A DNA stretch of 64,000 nt from Paramacrobiotus metropolitanus (lineage: Eukaryota > Tardigrada > Eutardigrada > Parachela > Macrobiotidae). Below, piece by piece: positions 21,979 through 35,800 of this stretch. The stretch covers positions 806,001-870,000 of the forward strand of contig NW_026570253.1 of the NCBI RefSeq assembly GCF_019649055.1, given 5' to 3'. The notes beneath the pieces were generated by a model. The model did not search any database. It was not told the origin of the DNA and saw nothing but the letters and a program-made list of their open reading frames with translations. Every line of letters starts with the position of its first letter. Positions within the stretch are counted from its first letter, which is position 1. The position numbers and the translations under genes were made by a program.

Positions 21979-24827
21979 GTGTCTATTCTACACCGTGCTT
22001 ATTACACTGTTCACCGAACCTCACGACGGCGGAGTTCAATGATGCTTTCTTGGTTTAGCTCTGCCTTCGGGGAACCCCATGCCATGGCGGATCCCGTCAA
22101 ACCCTCCCCGGTGTCCGCCGCCGGTGATGCCCTGCGCAAGCAACTCCTCCAGGCGCGCAGCCAATCCAAAGACCCCGCCGTCGCCGCCGTGGAGGATGTG
22201 CCGTTCAATCCGCCGATGCCGTGGTTCGGAATCGACATCGGCGGATCTCTCGTCAAACTGGTCTACTTTGAACCGGAAAACGTCCTCCCCGAGGATGCGG
22301 CCTGCGAGGTGGAGCAGACCAAGATCATTCAGCGCTACCTGACCAGCAACAAAACCTACGGCGACACCGGAATCCGCGATGCGCACCTGGAGATGCGCGG
22401 CGTCCCCATCAACCACCACATTGGAACGCTGCACTTTATCCGCTTCCCCAGCAGTGCCATGGAGAAGTTTATCCATTTGGCTAAATCCAAGGGCCTGTCA
22501 GCGCTGACGACAACGGTGTGCGCCACCGGGGGTGGCGCGTTCGCCTACGAGAAGACGCTGCGACAGGAACTCAATTTGGAGTTGCATAAATTCGATGAGT
22601 TGGACTCGCTGATCAGTGGGATTCACTACATTGAATACAATCACCCCGAGGAGACATTCACCTTTGAGAATCCCCTGGATGAGGGGCAGTGCAAACGGGT
22701 GCCGCACAGTATCCGCGATCTGTATCCGTATTTGGTTGTAAATGTCGGCAGCGGTGTCAGTATTCTGCTGGTGGAATCCCGCACGAAATACCGCCGAGTT
22801 TGGGGCACGAGTATCGGTGGGGGAACGTTTATGGGGCTGTGCTGCTTGCTGACAGGATGTCAGACGTTTGAGGAGGGGATTGAGCTGGCGGCCAAGGGCG
22901 ACCATCGAAATATTGACAAACTGGTAAGGGGAAATTGTTTTTGGTTGTTGAACATGTTTTACAGTGGTGTTAATTAGATCTCACTTTCGTATACGAGCGA
23001 CTTGAGCAGATGTTTGTGAACGGGTGTCAGTTTTCTTTTCTAAAATTGACAAGTTGTCTTCGAATGGTTTTCATTAATTAGCATGTTAATATAAGTATCT
23101 GTAGAAGAGTTTCGCTGTAATCTAGACTACACGTTTTGCAAACTTTTTCAAAAGCACCGATCGTTTAATACCTTACGTGGCTGCTTGTTGATCCATATCC
23201 TGAGTTTTGGCATTTTGCCGATAAAACTGGTCTGTTCGCAGAAAAAGGGACATTTGGCTTTTGCCATTGATTTGGTACAGAAATATAGCAGTCAGTGGCT
23301 TGTGGTTTTGCTTGTTTGAGATGACTGTACCGCCGTAAGGACGTTTTGTCAGCTGAATGTCAATTTGATAGATGGATGATGAATTCGCTTTGTTGCGCTA
23401 TCTCGCATACTTTTGTGGCCTGCTCTGTCTTTCGTTAATTAAGTTCTTTTATCTGTGGTTTTACTACTGATAAGTTTGTGAAAAGTTCACGTTGTTGCTG
23501 AAAATTAAGTTTAAGTTGTAAAACGTCATAGCGTTTTATTTATGTGTAAAAAGTAAAAACACTATTGTGTAGATGCAGCATTATGAAATATGGAACACTG
23601 GTTTGACAAATTGTACGCCTTCTAGTGATTAGCAGTGCCAGTGTTTAATATCTATGCTAATGTAATATATTGTTGTAGAGTAGTTGATGTACGAGTAGCA
23701 CTAATAACTACTCTGGTATGTGTTTTTAAGTTAAGTAGTTAGATTAGGACAAAAGTCGAACTACGATTGCAGGGTCAGAGATAACATGGCTTACTTTTAT
23801 ACGAAAATATTCGTTTCTTCGTTTTCACAAATGTGTTTACAGATGGTGGTTTCAAGCCTTTTTTATTACTGTACATACCTTTAAATGAGAGAATATTTAG
23901 TAATTATGTGCTGTTGATAGTTGTGCGTTACGTTTTTCCTGCTTGCTAATGAATTTAAATTGCATGCGATTCTAACCGTCAGTAAATAACGTTTTACTGC
24001 AGACTATTAGCAGCATTTACAATTAGCAGCATTTGTAGAATTTGTTCATATGAATCTATCATAAACTGTCGTTAAACAGATAGGGTATTGCAGATTTAAT
24101 CGCAGACTATAATTAGTTAGTACTTACTTTGATCACTTTTGCCAGATGGCAAGGACATCTCTATTGGCTGACCTTTATCGGTTATGTAACTGACACTAAC
24201 TGTTATATTTTGAAATTGTAGACTAGACTAAAATGGGTACAATTTCGTGTAAAGGTCGTGTTATCGTATGTTCTTGTTTTTTTTTTATTATTTATGAGCG
24301 CTATCTCATTTACTGCTTCTCCAAGACTGTTAAAAAGATATATATATATATACATGGCACTACTCGAGCAGCTATAGCCAACGGGGATATTAATTAAGAA
24401 CTGTATTATGGTGTGTTTTTTTAAGGTACGAGACATCTACGGCGGTGACTACAGTCGTTTCAATCTTCCCGGCGATACGGTAGCAAGCAGTTTTGCTCAG
24501 ATGATGGATCCGGAGAAGCGGAAGACTGCCCGCAAAGAAGATCTGGCCCGTGCAGTGCTGGTCACTGTGACCAACAATATCGGTTCCATTGCTATGATGT
24601 GCGCCATGAATAACGGCGTCGACAAAGTGGTCTTTATGGGCAACTTCCTCCGCGTCAACGCGATCTCCATGAAGCAGCTGGCCTACGCCATGGACTATTG
24701 GTCCAAGGGCCAATGTAAGGCGCTATTCATGGAACACGAGGGATATTTCGGTGCCGTGGGCTGTCTGCTGGAGTACATGAATCTGGGACGGATAAACCAG
24801 AACAGTAGTGATGCAAAACCAGTGTAG
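21979..24827 (+). CDS. PANK: Pantothenate kinase (animal PANK type)
   Basis: Two exons, 21979..22923 and 24426..24827, encode up to 448 aa. The kinase core matches animal PANKs. It has the ATP-binding [16 protein letters not shown], then [62 protein letters not shown] and [16 protein letters not shown] near the C-terminus. The enzyme phosphorylates pantothenate (vitamin B5), the first and rate-setting step of CoA synthesis, and is usually inhibited by acyl-CoA. The start is uncertain: in-frame Met codons occur at 21979, ~22039 and ~22084. The residues before the core ([18 protein letters not shown]) are basic and could be a mitochondrial presequence or an extra 5' stretch. A poly(A) signal follows the stop closely. 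The single 1.5-kb intron holds nothing recognised. Confidence 0.95.
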
Positions 24828-24832
24828 ACTAC

Positions 24833-24838
24833 AATAAA
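24833..24838 (+). terminator. Poly(A) signal AATAAA of pantothenate kinase
   Basis: A canonical AATAAA starts 5 bp after the PANK stop codon. It implies a very short 3' UTR if used. Confidence 0.5.
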
Positions 24839-25650
24839 TTTGTCTGTGAGATTAGCACAGATTAAGTAGTTGTCTCTTCTGACCGGTAATCTGTGCTGGG
24901 TTAATTTATTGTGAATTTACAACCGTGAGCGGGGATTTTGTGAGAAAGGTCGTCGTGGTGTTGCAGATGTTTTAGTGTTTTTAGCCGTTGATGTTTTTGT
25001 AGATGTTGCATGCTTCCATTCGCTCGGGTATTTGTTGTGAATTATTTTTGTTTAACAAAACTTATGATTTAAACTGTTTATTAAGCAATATTTGGAGGAG
25101 ACTTGTAATAAAAAAGTTGGTAGTTCCTTGCAGCAATGCTACGACATAAATAAGTACTTACTGCTAGCAAAAAACTTACTGGTGGTAGTTACTGTTGTTA
25201 TATCGCCCGCCCCTTTTGCAGTCATTACGTGAGGACAGCCACAACCAGACTGAAAGTGCAAAACTCTAAAGCAGCGAACTACTTGCTACTCGTATGACTG
25301 TGTTTTGGAATCTACTCACTTCTACTGCACAGTTTTTTACGTTCATCCCTGGATTTCAGTTGCGTCAGTTGTGGGAGGACCATCGGCCCGACAGATCGGC
25401 AATAAGCAGTCTATGTTCTTCCTGTTGGCAGTTATACTGGCCGATTGACATTTGTTGTTGTTGAGTACTCGTAGGTAGTTATCCAATGGCAATGGGTGAT
25501 GGTGTGGTCACGATGATGTCACGATCGTGTTGTCGCTTTTTAAGTGATTCACACCAACCATGAACTACTCTTCCACGGATCCTGTCATCATCCTATTTCT
25601 GGGCTTATTTTCCACTTAGTGCGGATTTGCTGTGTGAATTATCTTTTGCT
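24839..25650. other. Intergenic: PANK 3' flank and LRSAM1-like 5' flank
   Basis: About 0.8 kb between two plus-strand genes. I see no gene, RNA or clear repeat. It should contain the LRSAM1-like promoter. Confidence 0.5.
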
Positions 25651-28180
25651 ATGGGTTTAATCTGCCCTGGTGGAGAAATGGCCAATGGTTCCTCTGATAA
25701 TGTCCCCTCTCGTGTTTTATCTCCTGCAGAATACAAACGCAAACTGGAAAATGCCATGAGTCTATTAACTGATCGTCCTGACGGTGTGGCGGATGTTTCT
25801 TCGTGTGGTCTGACGAAGCTTCCCAAAGACTTCTTCCAGATTTGCGCCGTCTACGTGAAAGTGAAAGTTTTGATATCCGACAATCAAATCACTGATTTGG
25901 AAAGCGGTGGGAAAATTGAGGACGTGTCCAGAATCCGCATTCTGGATGCACATCGCAATCGCCTGGAGAAGCTGCCTGTGAATTTTGGCCTTGGTTTCAG
26001 TGCCTTACTCGAGCTGAATTTATCGGATAATCGGTTGAAAACCCTCCCGACCTCCTTCGGGAATCTGCGCGCCCTGCAGACATTATTCCTGGCCAGGAAT
26101 AATTTTTCAGAATTTCCCAATATTATCTGCGAGTGTCGACAGCTGCAGGAATTGGATATTTCCGAAAATTCCCTTTCCAAACTTCCCTTAACGTTCCATC
26201 AGCTGCGTCGCCTGCAGACCTTCGTGTTCGACCACGACAAAGTGCTGTATCCCTCCAAAGACGTCACGGTGCTCGGCGTGGAGGCCATTCTGAAGAAGAT
26301 TTGTCAGGATGACGGCAAAGAGTGGCTGAGCGATGTGCCGGTGTTAAATAATCTGCCGCCAGCGACACGGACTCGTTCCGTGGATTATGGGATGCGCCAG
26401 CAGGAACAGGCCATTGCCGAGGCCCTGTCCAAGTCGGTCAGTTCTGTGACGATTTTGGAGCGATATCGCGAGGAGGAGGCGCGTCTGCAGAATGCCGTGG
26501 CGCGCTACAAGGATGATGATAATATCAAAAAGAAGGAAGTGATGAAATTTCGCGCGGCCATAGAAGAAGACGATAAGCGGCATTTGGAGAGTATCCATAA
26601 AGTGAAAGTGCGCGAACAAGATGTGAGTGCATTAAGTAATTCTTAGTCCGGTAAAAGGAATTTGTTTGCACACAAATCGAAATTAGTGAAAATTAAATTA
26701 GTTTTTTCTGTTGTGCAGGTAATTTTGATTTTTATGGGTTGTTTAATTATTGTTTTGTAAGTTTTCTTGTCTTTTTTTTGCTTTTTCATTGCAGCATTGA
26801 TTTCTTTTCGGATACGGTCTACGTTTGTCCAAAATTCCACTTTTTCGAATTTTATGAATGATGCCTTACTGTGATCTACTCTTAGTGTTCCGCTTACAGA
26901 TTGTGCTATTTCCGAAGCTACTTTGTTTGTGGCATTCATTTGAAATTGCGATGACCGTGTGCTGCATGAATTTGTTTTTCTTTCTGTCTACTTGTTTTGT
27001 GAGATTTGTCAGCATGCACCATTAATTTGACAAGGGTTCACTGTGAATTTTTTGCCTTTGCTTGACTTGCTGTTATTTGTTGCAGATGCTCATGCGCTCG
27101 CTTCAGGAACGAGAAAAAATGGAAGTGGAACTGCAGAAGCTGGCCCTCAACGTGGAAATGGGCAAGCAGTCCCTTCTGGAAGCTCTGCGCAGTATGGAAG
27201 CCCATTCCCAGCGGTTACTGACTCAGTTGACTTCGCTGAGCGAAGAGCGCGCCAAATACTACAAATTCTACGAAGCCGAATCCAAGAAAGCGGATAACGC
27301 CTGGCGCACTCTACTACCGCAGATGGAAACATCGAAACGCGACATGCTTCTCCTCGCTATGAAAGCGCAGTTAGAAGACTCCGAGAAATTCTCCATAATG
27401 TACAAACGATTAATGGACAACCTGCGTGCTCAGAACGATAACGTCATCAACATGTACCGCGCGGAAGAACAATTGTTCCCCTCGATATTAGCTAAACAGC
27501 AAGCTCAACAAGAAAACATCATCAATCACATGCTGATGGATGAGAATGTCCACAAAGAAATGTTCCGTGAGCTCCAGTTGAAATCCGATGCTGTCTATAA
27601 CCGGATAGTCAGTGATCTGATTCTCTTGGAGAATGAACTGGCAACGTTGTCCCTACTGGAGCAGAAGCAGACGGAAGAACGTAGCGTGGTGGTGAAGAAG
27701 TCGTTAGAAGATGAACGGCTGCAGTTAGCTAAAATGTACAAAAAGCTGATGGTCGAGAAGGAACAGCGGGAAGCCCAGCTGAGGCGAATTATGCAGGATA
27801 TGGAAAAAGAAGCAGCCAAACACGCTGAATACTTCTGGTTGGCACAGTACGGCCGCTTGATGGAACTGATGCCGGAGACGTTGAATAAACTCCCGGAGAC
27901 GAAGAAGGTGGAGATCGATCTGGATCCGAGTACATCCAAAGGAAAAGGGGAGCCGCCGAAGGCCACCAGTCCAACCGCGACGGCATTGCCGCAGACACTG
28001 CATCTGGAGACCATATGTAGTGTGTGCATGGAGCGGCCCTCCACCGAAATCTTCCTGCCCTGTGGACACATTTGCTGCTGCAAGGTATGCAGTGAGCCAT
28101 TGACAGAGTGTCCACTGTGCCGGGCGGAAATCGTGCAGAAAATGACGTTGAACAAATCCGGCAACGAAGAGATAGTGTGA
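25651..28180 (+). CDS. LRSAM1: LRSAM1-like leucine-rich-repeat/RING E3 ubiquitin ligase lacking the SAM domain
   Basis: Two exons, 25651..26622 and 27086..28180, give ~688 aa. Residues ~65-190 are leucine-rich repeats (LLELNLSDNRLKTLPTSFGN, LQELDISENSLSKLP). A short spacer and a long coiled coil follow (~260-580, rich in E, K, Q, R), ending EYFWLAQYGRLMELMP, which matches human LRSAM1. The C-terminus is a RING of the CxxC...CGHxCCCxxC...CPLCR type (~634-671). Human LRSAM1 ubiquitinates TSG101 and takes part in endosomal sorting and bacterial autophagy. In the human protein a SAM domain and a P(T/S)AP-type motif lie between coiled coil and RING. Here only a ~40-residue Ser/Thr/Pro linker is present. 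Start codons at 25651 and 25678 are both possible. Confidence 0.9.
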
Positions 28181-28972
28181 CAGCTTATACATTATAGCAG
28201 TTGTTTTTTCACAGTGCGCCGGTGTTTCTTGGTGATTTTTTTGTATATGGTGCGGTCGAATTGGGTCATGTGATTCTTCTGCGCACAGTAGTTTGTCGGT
28301 GTTTTTGGGTTTTGTTTTGTTGGTGATTTAAAGATGTGCATTCAGTAAGTACAGATACGTATCGTACTTGCTGACTCGTATAATGAGTTAAAAAATAGCG
28401 AGTCTGGACTCGATGGATGTAATGATTTGTTTACAATGTTTTGGTCGTTCTTGCTCCGTTTCGATCTAAATAATGAAGTAAGTAATTTACTTATTGGCAG
28501 AACTGTTACTAAAACTACGGTAGTATAAAACTAGTCACTGTGGTATTGTCGACTGCAAAATTCAACCAAAATGCTATTATTTTGTCGATTCTTGTGTGGC
28601 ATGGCATGAACAAGAACTACCGTAACTGCACATGTGATAAAGCCTCCTGTAAGTCCATCCCTAACACTCGCAACCATCCAGGGTTTCTCATCCGGATTTT
28701 GGGGACAAGCTTCTTCGTTCGTACTTTGTAGTGTAGCAACCACATGGGTTTGGTTGTAATAGTGATTTCCATAAGCGTTGATGCAGAACTAAATGCAATT
28801 TAAATACAAACCAGTGTACGCCGCATAGCATAATTGCTGCGATTACTGTATGTTATAAGTGTTTCTAGTACTACGTTTGTACTTATGATATGATACTTAT
28901 TATTAACGGATGATACTTATTATGATACTTATTATTAAAGGTTTACCAGCTGATTACTGTATCTCTTAACGA
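28181..28972. other. Intergenic region with short tandem repeat
   Basis: The region holds the LRSAM1-like 3' UTR and the flank of the next gene. GATACTTATTAT(TAA) is repeated three times at 28892..28938. No gene is recognised. Confidence 0.55.
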
Positions 28973-31490
28973 ATGGAGACATCGGAACAGATCCCATCGT
29001 TTCCGAACACGATGACCTCAGGCCATAGTCTTCCCGACGAAATAGCGGGATTATCGCGGGAAAACACTGCCTGCCACTACTGTGGCATCAGCTACCTCAC
29101 TTATCGTCATTTCTCCGTAAGATTCAAGAAATAAACGATTCTTCAAAAGCTACACATGTACTACTGTTTTTTGAGGTATTTTTAGTTAACCTTGTTTCGT
29201 TCGTGTTCAGATTCTCCAGCAAAAGCTATATAGAGCTTGCGAACTGCTGAAACAAGTTGATCCTGATTTACTAAGTTTGTTAACGGATCAAGAGTGCGCC
29301 ATCCAGTAAGTGATCAACCACAAGCCTTCGAAAAATTAATTTCGTGGATTCAGAGAAAACGTCTACAGAGTAGTATCGATAATCTGTTTTATACCACTGT
29401 AACAACAAACCTTTCGACCAAAAATGTCATTTTTATACACTAACAACAAACCTCCTACGTGTACATTATTGTAATCAGTATAAGTGTTATACTCACTCGT
29501 ATAGGTATCTGTATAGAGTAATTTACACGAGTACGCAAAATGGAACGATAAAGGTCAGCCATGTACGTAATACAGAAAAATACCGAACGAAGCGCAGACC
29601 AAAATCATTGCGCTGAAGCAATCCTTTCACGAGTTTCGCCGTCAAGTCCACAGCAACTTCACCGCCTTCCAGAAAACATTGTCCCTTCAAGCATATCTGG
29701 TAAAAAGCGCCTGCGAGCAGTACTTCCGGCACGTCGACATGGCCCGCGACGAGGCACAGTTCCGCTTCTATCAAGAAGAACTGCGACGCGCCGAAGAGCA
29801 GCGCGCCACTGCGGAATCCTTTAAAACCATGCTGGATCAGGCCAATGTAGAACTGGCGTTGGCTAGAGACATTCTGCGCTCTACCGCTCACGAGGCGGAG
29901 CAACGCCGGCAGGAGCTGGAGCAGCTGCGCCGCGATAACACAATGCTGCAGCAGGCCATGGTGCGCACACAGGTGGTGACCTTTGATCATGAACGCCTGC
30001 GGCTGCAGGTGGCCGAGCTGACCAAGAAGGCGGCGGAGGATCAAGAGGCGATTCAGCGTCTGCGAGAGGAAGTCGAAAGGTCACGCAGTACCAATGGTTC
30101 TGGAGAAAGAAAGCTGGCGATTGAGGTGGACGAAGCTGTTGCAGAGTGTCCAGCGGAGCAATGCAAGTAAGCAGTGCACAAAGCAGTGTGCAACTGACCA
30201 TGAGAGCATGAATAATTATATGTTCGGCAGGACTTTAAACAATCAAGGCGTGCGTGGCCGTTTCCCATGAATTTTATAATATGTATTGCAGGTTTAAGCG
30301 TTGCGGATAAGTGGAAGGAAATCAAAAACATGACACAAAAATTCCACGAAAACCAAATGGAAATAACAGAACGAATTTTTACAATGTTCAGCGTCATCAG
30401 TCAACGCATTACCGATCTTTCTCTCCGTGTTCACAAGGCAAAACAAAGCGTTCTTCTTGCAAAGCAATTGGCCACTACAATACGTAGGGATAAGAAAACT
30501 GCAGACATCGCGGGAGAAAATGATGAACAATCTAACGATCGTAGAGAGGCATACGAAGAAAAAACGAGAATCTGTCAAGAGTTCCTTAAACATATTCAGA
30601 ATGAAGCAGCCGCGGAAAATACGAGGGTAACTTTTTGCGGGAAATTTAGTATTGTGACTGTATTTCCAGTGGAATAGTGTATATCACATCTATAATAAAT
30701 TATATTTTAGTTCCTTACTGCATGTGCTGTATAAACAAATCGAGGCAAACGCCTATCAATATAGCATGAGCGGAACAGCTGGATAGCTTGGACGTTACCG
30801 ACAAATTTTTAGAAACCTAGTAACACATCTCAGTACCTTGAAATTTCACGGAGAGTTCAACTGCTTCTTTTTGACCCAGGCGGCTGTGCGAGAAAAACAA
30901 ATCGACGGTCAGTTGCAAATGATGCACACTGAATGCGAACAACTGCATAAAGAGTTAACGGAAAGGTCAACTATGATCGCCGAGTTGGAAGAAGCCAGGC
31001 TGAGAGAAACGGCTCAATCAGAAAGTCTTCGCGAGCAGCTACGAATTGTAAATTCAACAGTAAGCCAATTACAGAACGACATTACAGGATTACGAACCCA
31101 CACTGCTCATCAACACCAAGAGGTACGTATGCATACTAGAGAAAAGTAGCAACAAACGTCTACTGCGTGCAAAATACACACTGTATACCGCGGTGTATTC
31201 ATAAAAATTTTATAACCTACATTTTATAAATATTAAAAACCTGTTTCAAAATTAGAATAATTTTTTCTTGGAAGCCTCTTAGCAAATTTTGCTGTTTATA
31301 TTTTTCACGTCAAGCACATAATGCAGTGCTAATACCATCCTGGGAAGCATAAAATGCAGGTTCAAATGTTCAGTCTCTTAAATTAAATTTTGTTGTTTTT
31401 TACCTCTAGATAGCCATATTAATGAAGATGGTGCACATGCAGTGCGAAGAACGTTTCCGATTACTTAATATCGGGAACAAGTGCTCATAA
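28973..31490 (+). CDS. Coiled-coil protein with LEKR1-like N-terminus
   Basis: Six exons are modelled: 28973..29116, 29211..29305, 29576..30166, 30299..30626, 30880..31122 and 31410..31490, giving ~493 aa. A stop codon lies in frame just before the ATG. The N-terminal segment LPDEIAGLSREN, then CHYCGISYL, resembles the start of vertebrate LEKR1 (leucine, glutamate and lysine rich 1), a coiled-coil protein of unknown function; I recognise this only loosely. The rest is almost continuous heptad-like coiled coil (EELRRAEEQRATAES, LRLQVAELTKKAAEDQEA). The exon 4 acceptor that keeps frame is an unusual AAG 7 nt after a CAG. The end is uncertain: open stretches at about 31,700-32,200 may be further exons. 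No catalytic domain is seen. Confidence 0.65.
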
Positions 31491-32851
31491 AAGTAAGAAT
31501 TTCAGCTCCGAATCCTAAGACCGTAGCCCAACAGCACAATACTGTAATTTCAGTTTTTTGGTGAAGGTTGCATAGCTCCTCTTTCGGCAGAAATACAGAG
31601 CTAACATTCCTCTGCGGATTTATTAATCTATGAGTTATTCGGAATTTCGGATCCTGCACGGCGCCTGCTGCCGGTTGACCTCCTGTTTTCTCTCTATCCA
31701 GTTGCAATGGAGAAAATAGCGTGGGATAAGCGGCATTCTGATAAAGTAGTGCTTAACCAAACGGTCTACCTTGCCGATTCATCGGTGCCTTTGTCGACGA
31801 TGATGATGCAGCTGATGGTGCAAATGCAGTGATGTTTGACAATTTGAAGCAGTCATATATGAATGCCATGCAGAATCCCGGTGCCGTTTGTCAAAACGTA
31901 TTAAACTTTTCACTACTCACTGACCGCCAAATCGGTATACCACTCCAAATGTGCAAAACAAAGCATCGCTTAGCACTCAGACTAAGTTCAGAATTGTACC
32001 TAATCAACGTTGCGTTCAGTTCGAGGAAGAGTTGGCGCAATTTCATAACATAGGGCTGAACAAAACTTTCAGAGCAGAAAAATATACTTTAGTCACCACT
32101 CACCAGGGTCACCTGGTCAGGTCACGAAGGGGTCAATATTACCGTATTAGTGCTCCCAAGCCCGGACCCATAGCCTTTTTTTCCTCCTCGTCCGGCAAGT
32201 CAGAATAATGCAAACTTCTTCCTTGTAGCACAGTTCGTGGTTCTATTCAACTTTCTGACATGTAAACTTTTACAAAGCAGGAAAGGGCATGTGTGATTAT
32301 GGGGTACGGCTCGCTGCCTTAATTAAGATATAAGCATGCAAGCATGATACGACTTCACGATGGCCAGGCTGTGCTCATAACTTCATACTGGATGTAAGCA
32401 ATATTGTATTTCAAGTACGTCCTATAAAAGCAGTCTACGGGGAAGAACGCTTCCCGACAGGTTAAACCATAATTGTCTATCGTCGATGAACCGCATATGT
32501 TCAAGGTTTCAAGCACCCCAGCGTACAAATTCCATATATACTGTCCAAGCATACAACCGATATACATGTACATCTCAAATAAAAAAGCGCCAAACAATTT
32601 GTCTCCAGGCAGATAACAGTTTGATTACTGACCATTCATATCAAGATTTGCACCAAGAAAACGCAGTTTCCGGTTTTCTTTTATTAATTTTTCCACTTCC
32701 CTTTAACAAAACCATACCAGCAACAATGTGCACGTCAGTCCACAAAATGTCAGCAATTTCTCCCTACCATGAAACTTCGTCATAAAAATAAAATTTCAGC
32801 AGCAAAATTTACTACGAACAACAAACTTCGAACCGGAACAAAACATTTTGC
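31491..32851. other. Convergent intergenic region
   Basis: The region lies between the ends of the coiled-coil gene (plus) and EXOSC10 (minus). Short ORFs at 31829..32208 may be additional 3' exons of the coiled-coil gene or chance. A minus-strand poly(A) signal candidate is at 32680..32685. Confidence 0.45.
32680..32685 (-). terminator. Poly(A) signal AATAAA of EXOSC10 (minus strand)
   Basis: TTTATT on the plus strand reads AATAAA on the minus strand. It lies ~170 nt past the EXOSC10 stop codon, a plausible 3' UTR length. Confidence 0.4.
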
Positions 32852-35800
32852 TTATTCAGGTTTGCGAAATCCTCCTCTAGAAGACATCTTGGCCGGGAAA
32901 GTTGAGCTGATATTCCTCTGTTTGTTGAAAGACTTGTTTGGATCCCGCACTCCGCCGCCCTGCCGGTTCACTTTCTGCTCTTTTCCCGTCGGTTTAGCGG
33001 GCAGAGTGAACTTGGAATAATCCGCATTCTGATAATCAAATGCCACACGTTTGCTCGCCAATTCATCGGCGTCGGCAGGGTGCACAATCAAAGGAGATTT
33101 ACGCTTCTCAACTCGCGGCTTTTGCGCTGCCGTGGCCGGCTTCTTCACTTCCGCCACAATAACTGGCTCATCTCCTTGGGCAACGGTCAGTTTTCCTGTT
33201 TGAGCGATAACGTCGACAGCAGCCTGATCGATGTGGCGGAGGCGTTTGTCCTTTTTCTTTGAAGCAATATCCGCCACGTCAATGACAGGCAGCGGTTTGG
33301 GCGTTGAGGCCGGCACATAAAGGACCGAAGGTTCAGCGGGTTGCTATAAAAAAGCGTGACACAGAATTCGACGCATTGAGATGCTTAAAAAGAAATGCAT
33401 AAACTTGCAGCTACCTGAAAATAATGATGCACTAATACTCCGACCTACGCTTACTAGTCTGGTCAGACTGATAGCTTACAGAGCAGCGAAGCCGTAAACA
33501 GGCTTGGATACTCAACAACGATACGAGATCGTACAGCATTTTTACTCTGTCTACATACCAATACTCAGTTTAGGCTGCTAAGACATTCCAACAGTTGCAA
33601 TAGCGGACGGTTAGTTACAAAGATATGGTGAAATAACCAGAAGAAAGGAAAAACATAAAAAGCGTAATCGGATACCGTGTCGACTTTCTCCGTCGCTTTG
33701 ACAGTCAGTGAGTATTCCCATATCTGCCGGAATAGATCCCATTCCGGATTATGCACTACTTTCGGTGTTCTGCAATCATATATCAACTCCAAATCTCTCA
33801 GTGATGGCTGTTCGTCCAAATGCAGCCGGGCGAATTCAGTAACCGTTAAAGGTCTGGAAACAGGTCGTTCTATAACTTCCTCGGGTTGCTCCTCCATTCG
33901 TACCTGGGCGCCGACTGGCATAGGCACCACACCGGTGAAATTCCTGGCATCTTTTGCAATATTAAGAATATGCTGCATGCGCTGCTTTAGCACTGGCGGG
34001 ACAAATTCCACACAGCGCACCAGATCTTCGGAAGATTTCGGTAAGCTTTCGGCGATGTCAATGCAGGCTTTGGTTGGAAGGACGTACCTACGACAACAAG
34101 CTGTATACAAAGGAGACGTTCAACACAGTAACCACCAAATAAAATTACCCCAAACTTTCGTCCACATCCCGTGCCACCTGATCACGCCACTCCAATATTC
34201 GTTTCAGTGCAAATTTTTGCTGTTCAGAGAAATTTTTGGCAAACTTCCACATGACCAAGGCAAAATCGTTCTCATCCAACTTGGTTTTCTCATAGCGCTA
34301 TAACATATATGAAAACCTCAAATACGACTCTTAATTCTGCAACACATCCAAAGTTACCTTTAGGCAGATCTCTTTACTTTTGCTGTAGACATCAAGTAAC
34401 ATTCGCTTACTGGGATCTTTTGTCAGTAACTCATTACGAATACAGTCATAGATATAAAGCAAATCATGGGTGTCAGAACGTGCGTACTCCAGCATGTCAT
34501 CTGGAAGAGCCCTGCAAAAATAAGCCTCTGTAAAGCAGTAAGTACTCAAAGCAGCAGTAGCATATAAAAACTTTACTTTGACAATACCATTCACCAAAGC
34601 TTTAGAATTGTTTCTCACTAATTTCGGCAATAACTAGCTCCCGGAACAAAAAACCGGACCGGCAGTATTCGCAAGCAGTATTCGCAATGATCACAAAAGT
34701 TAATTCATCATTGGTTATTACCGTAAATCACTTGTTGCCCTAACTTACAAGGTCACAATCAAAAAATGCAGGCGCAAAACACTTCTCAATAAAACATATT
34801 AAGTTACAAAAACCTCCCAGGTTTTCCACTGGGAAAAAAATAAATACCGTATTCTCCAGTCGGACAACTGATGAGTTTTATCCACAGTTTTGCCGAGATA
34901 CCGGGACATCAAATGCGACAAAGAATATCTCGAAAACCCTAATGCACGCGCAGCTTGACCGGTATCGAACATATTGACCACGTAGATCCCGAAATCGCGT
35001 TGCAACCACAGCACATCAGAATCAGCACCGTGAAATACCTGCAAAACATTATTTGAAGTAATTCTTTCCTGTTGGCAATAAAAAGCGATATCACCTTCAG
35101 AATTTCCGAATTAGTGAAAATGTCATTCAGTTCATGCATGTGATTCCGAATGGCAATGGCATCAATGATGTAGTCCTTTGATCGAGAAGAAATCTGGACT
35201 AAGCAAGTGATACCGAGATATGTGCGATAGGAATGATGCTGCAACCAAACAGGAGCCATGAAACGAAACCGGCGTAATCATTATTAAGCGTAAGAAGCAG
35301 ACACATAGTTCTACACTTCAACATCTGAACACACACTCAGTACAAAGATTCGGGCGAGCCAAAATTAACAATGTAATAATAAAACAAAATTTCAATCAAG
35401 ACGCCCATATCTGAGTATTTATCACACTTCGTTACCCTTTGTGCAGAATTTTTACCAAAATCTTCAGATAATATGGTGCAAACTTGACAACCTGACGCGA
35501 ACATTAATTCTCCTTCTAACTGTTCCCTGAAACCAAACGCTAAATAACTGTACCTCCAGGTCAGCGGCAATTTCCTTTACAGATCGCAGTTCCTTCAACA
35601 TTCCGTAGAGTGCTTCGGTGGTATCAACATACACAAACGGAGTATCGTCCGGCGAAGGCGCTGACTGTGGCTCTTTCATAATCTGCGCATTTGGTCCCGG
35701 TTGGAAGACATCCAATTCAAATTCGTACGGATGCGGGGCTTCACCACCGTCCCTCCAGCCTTTCATAGAATAATCTAGGGAGCGCAAGGCGTTGTGTTTC

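Noticed and set aside
22036-22476. Long minus-strand ORF opposite pantothenate kinase
   Set aside because: It is a shadow of the GC-rich PANK coding exon in another frame.
27595-28164. Minus-strand ORF of 189 codons opposite the LRSAM1-like gene
   Set aside because: The plus strand encodes a clear coiled coil and RING; the antisense frame has no similarity.
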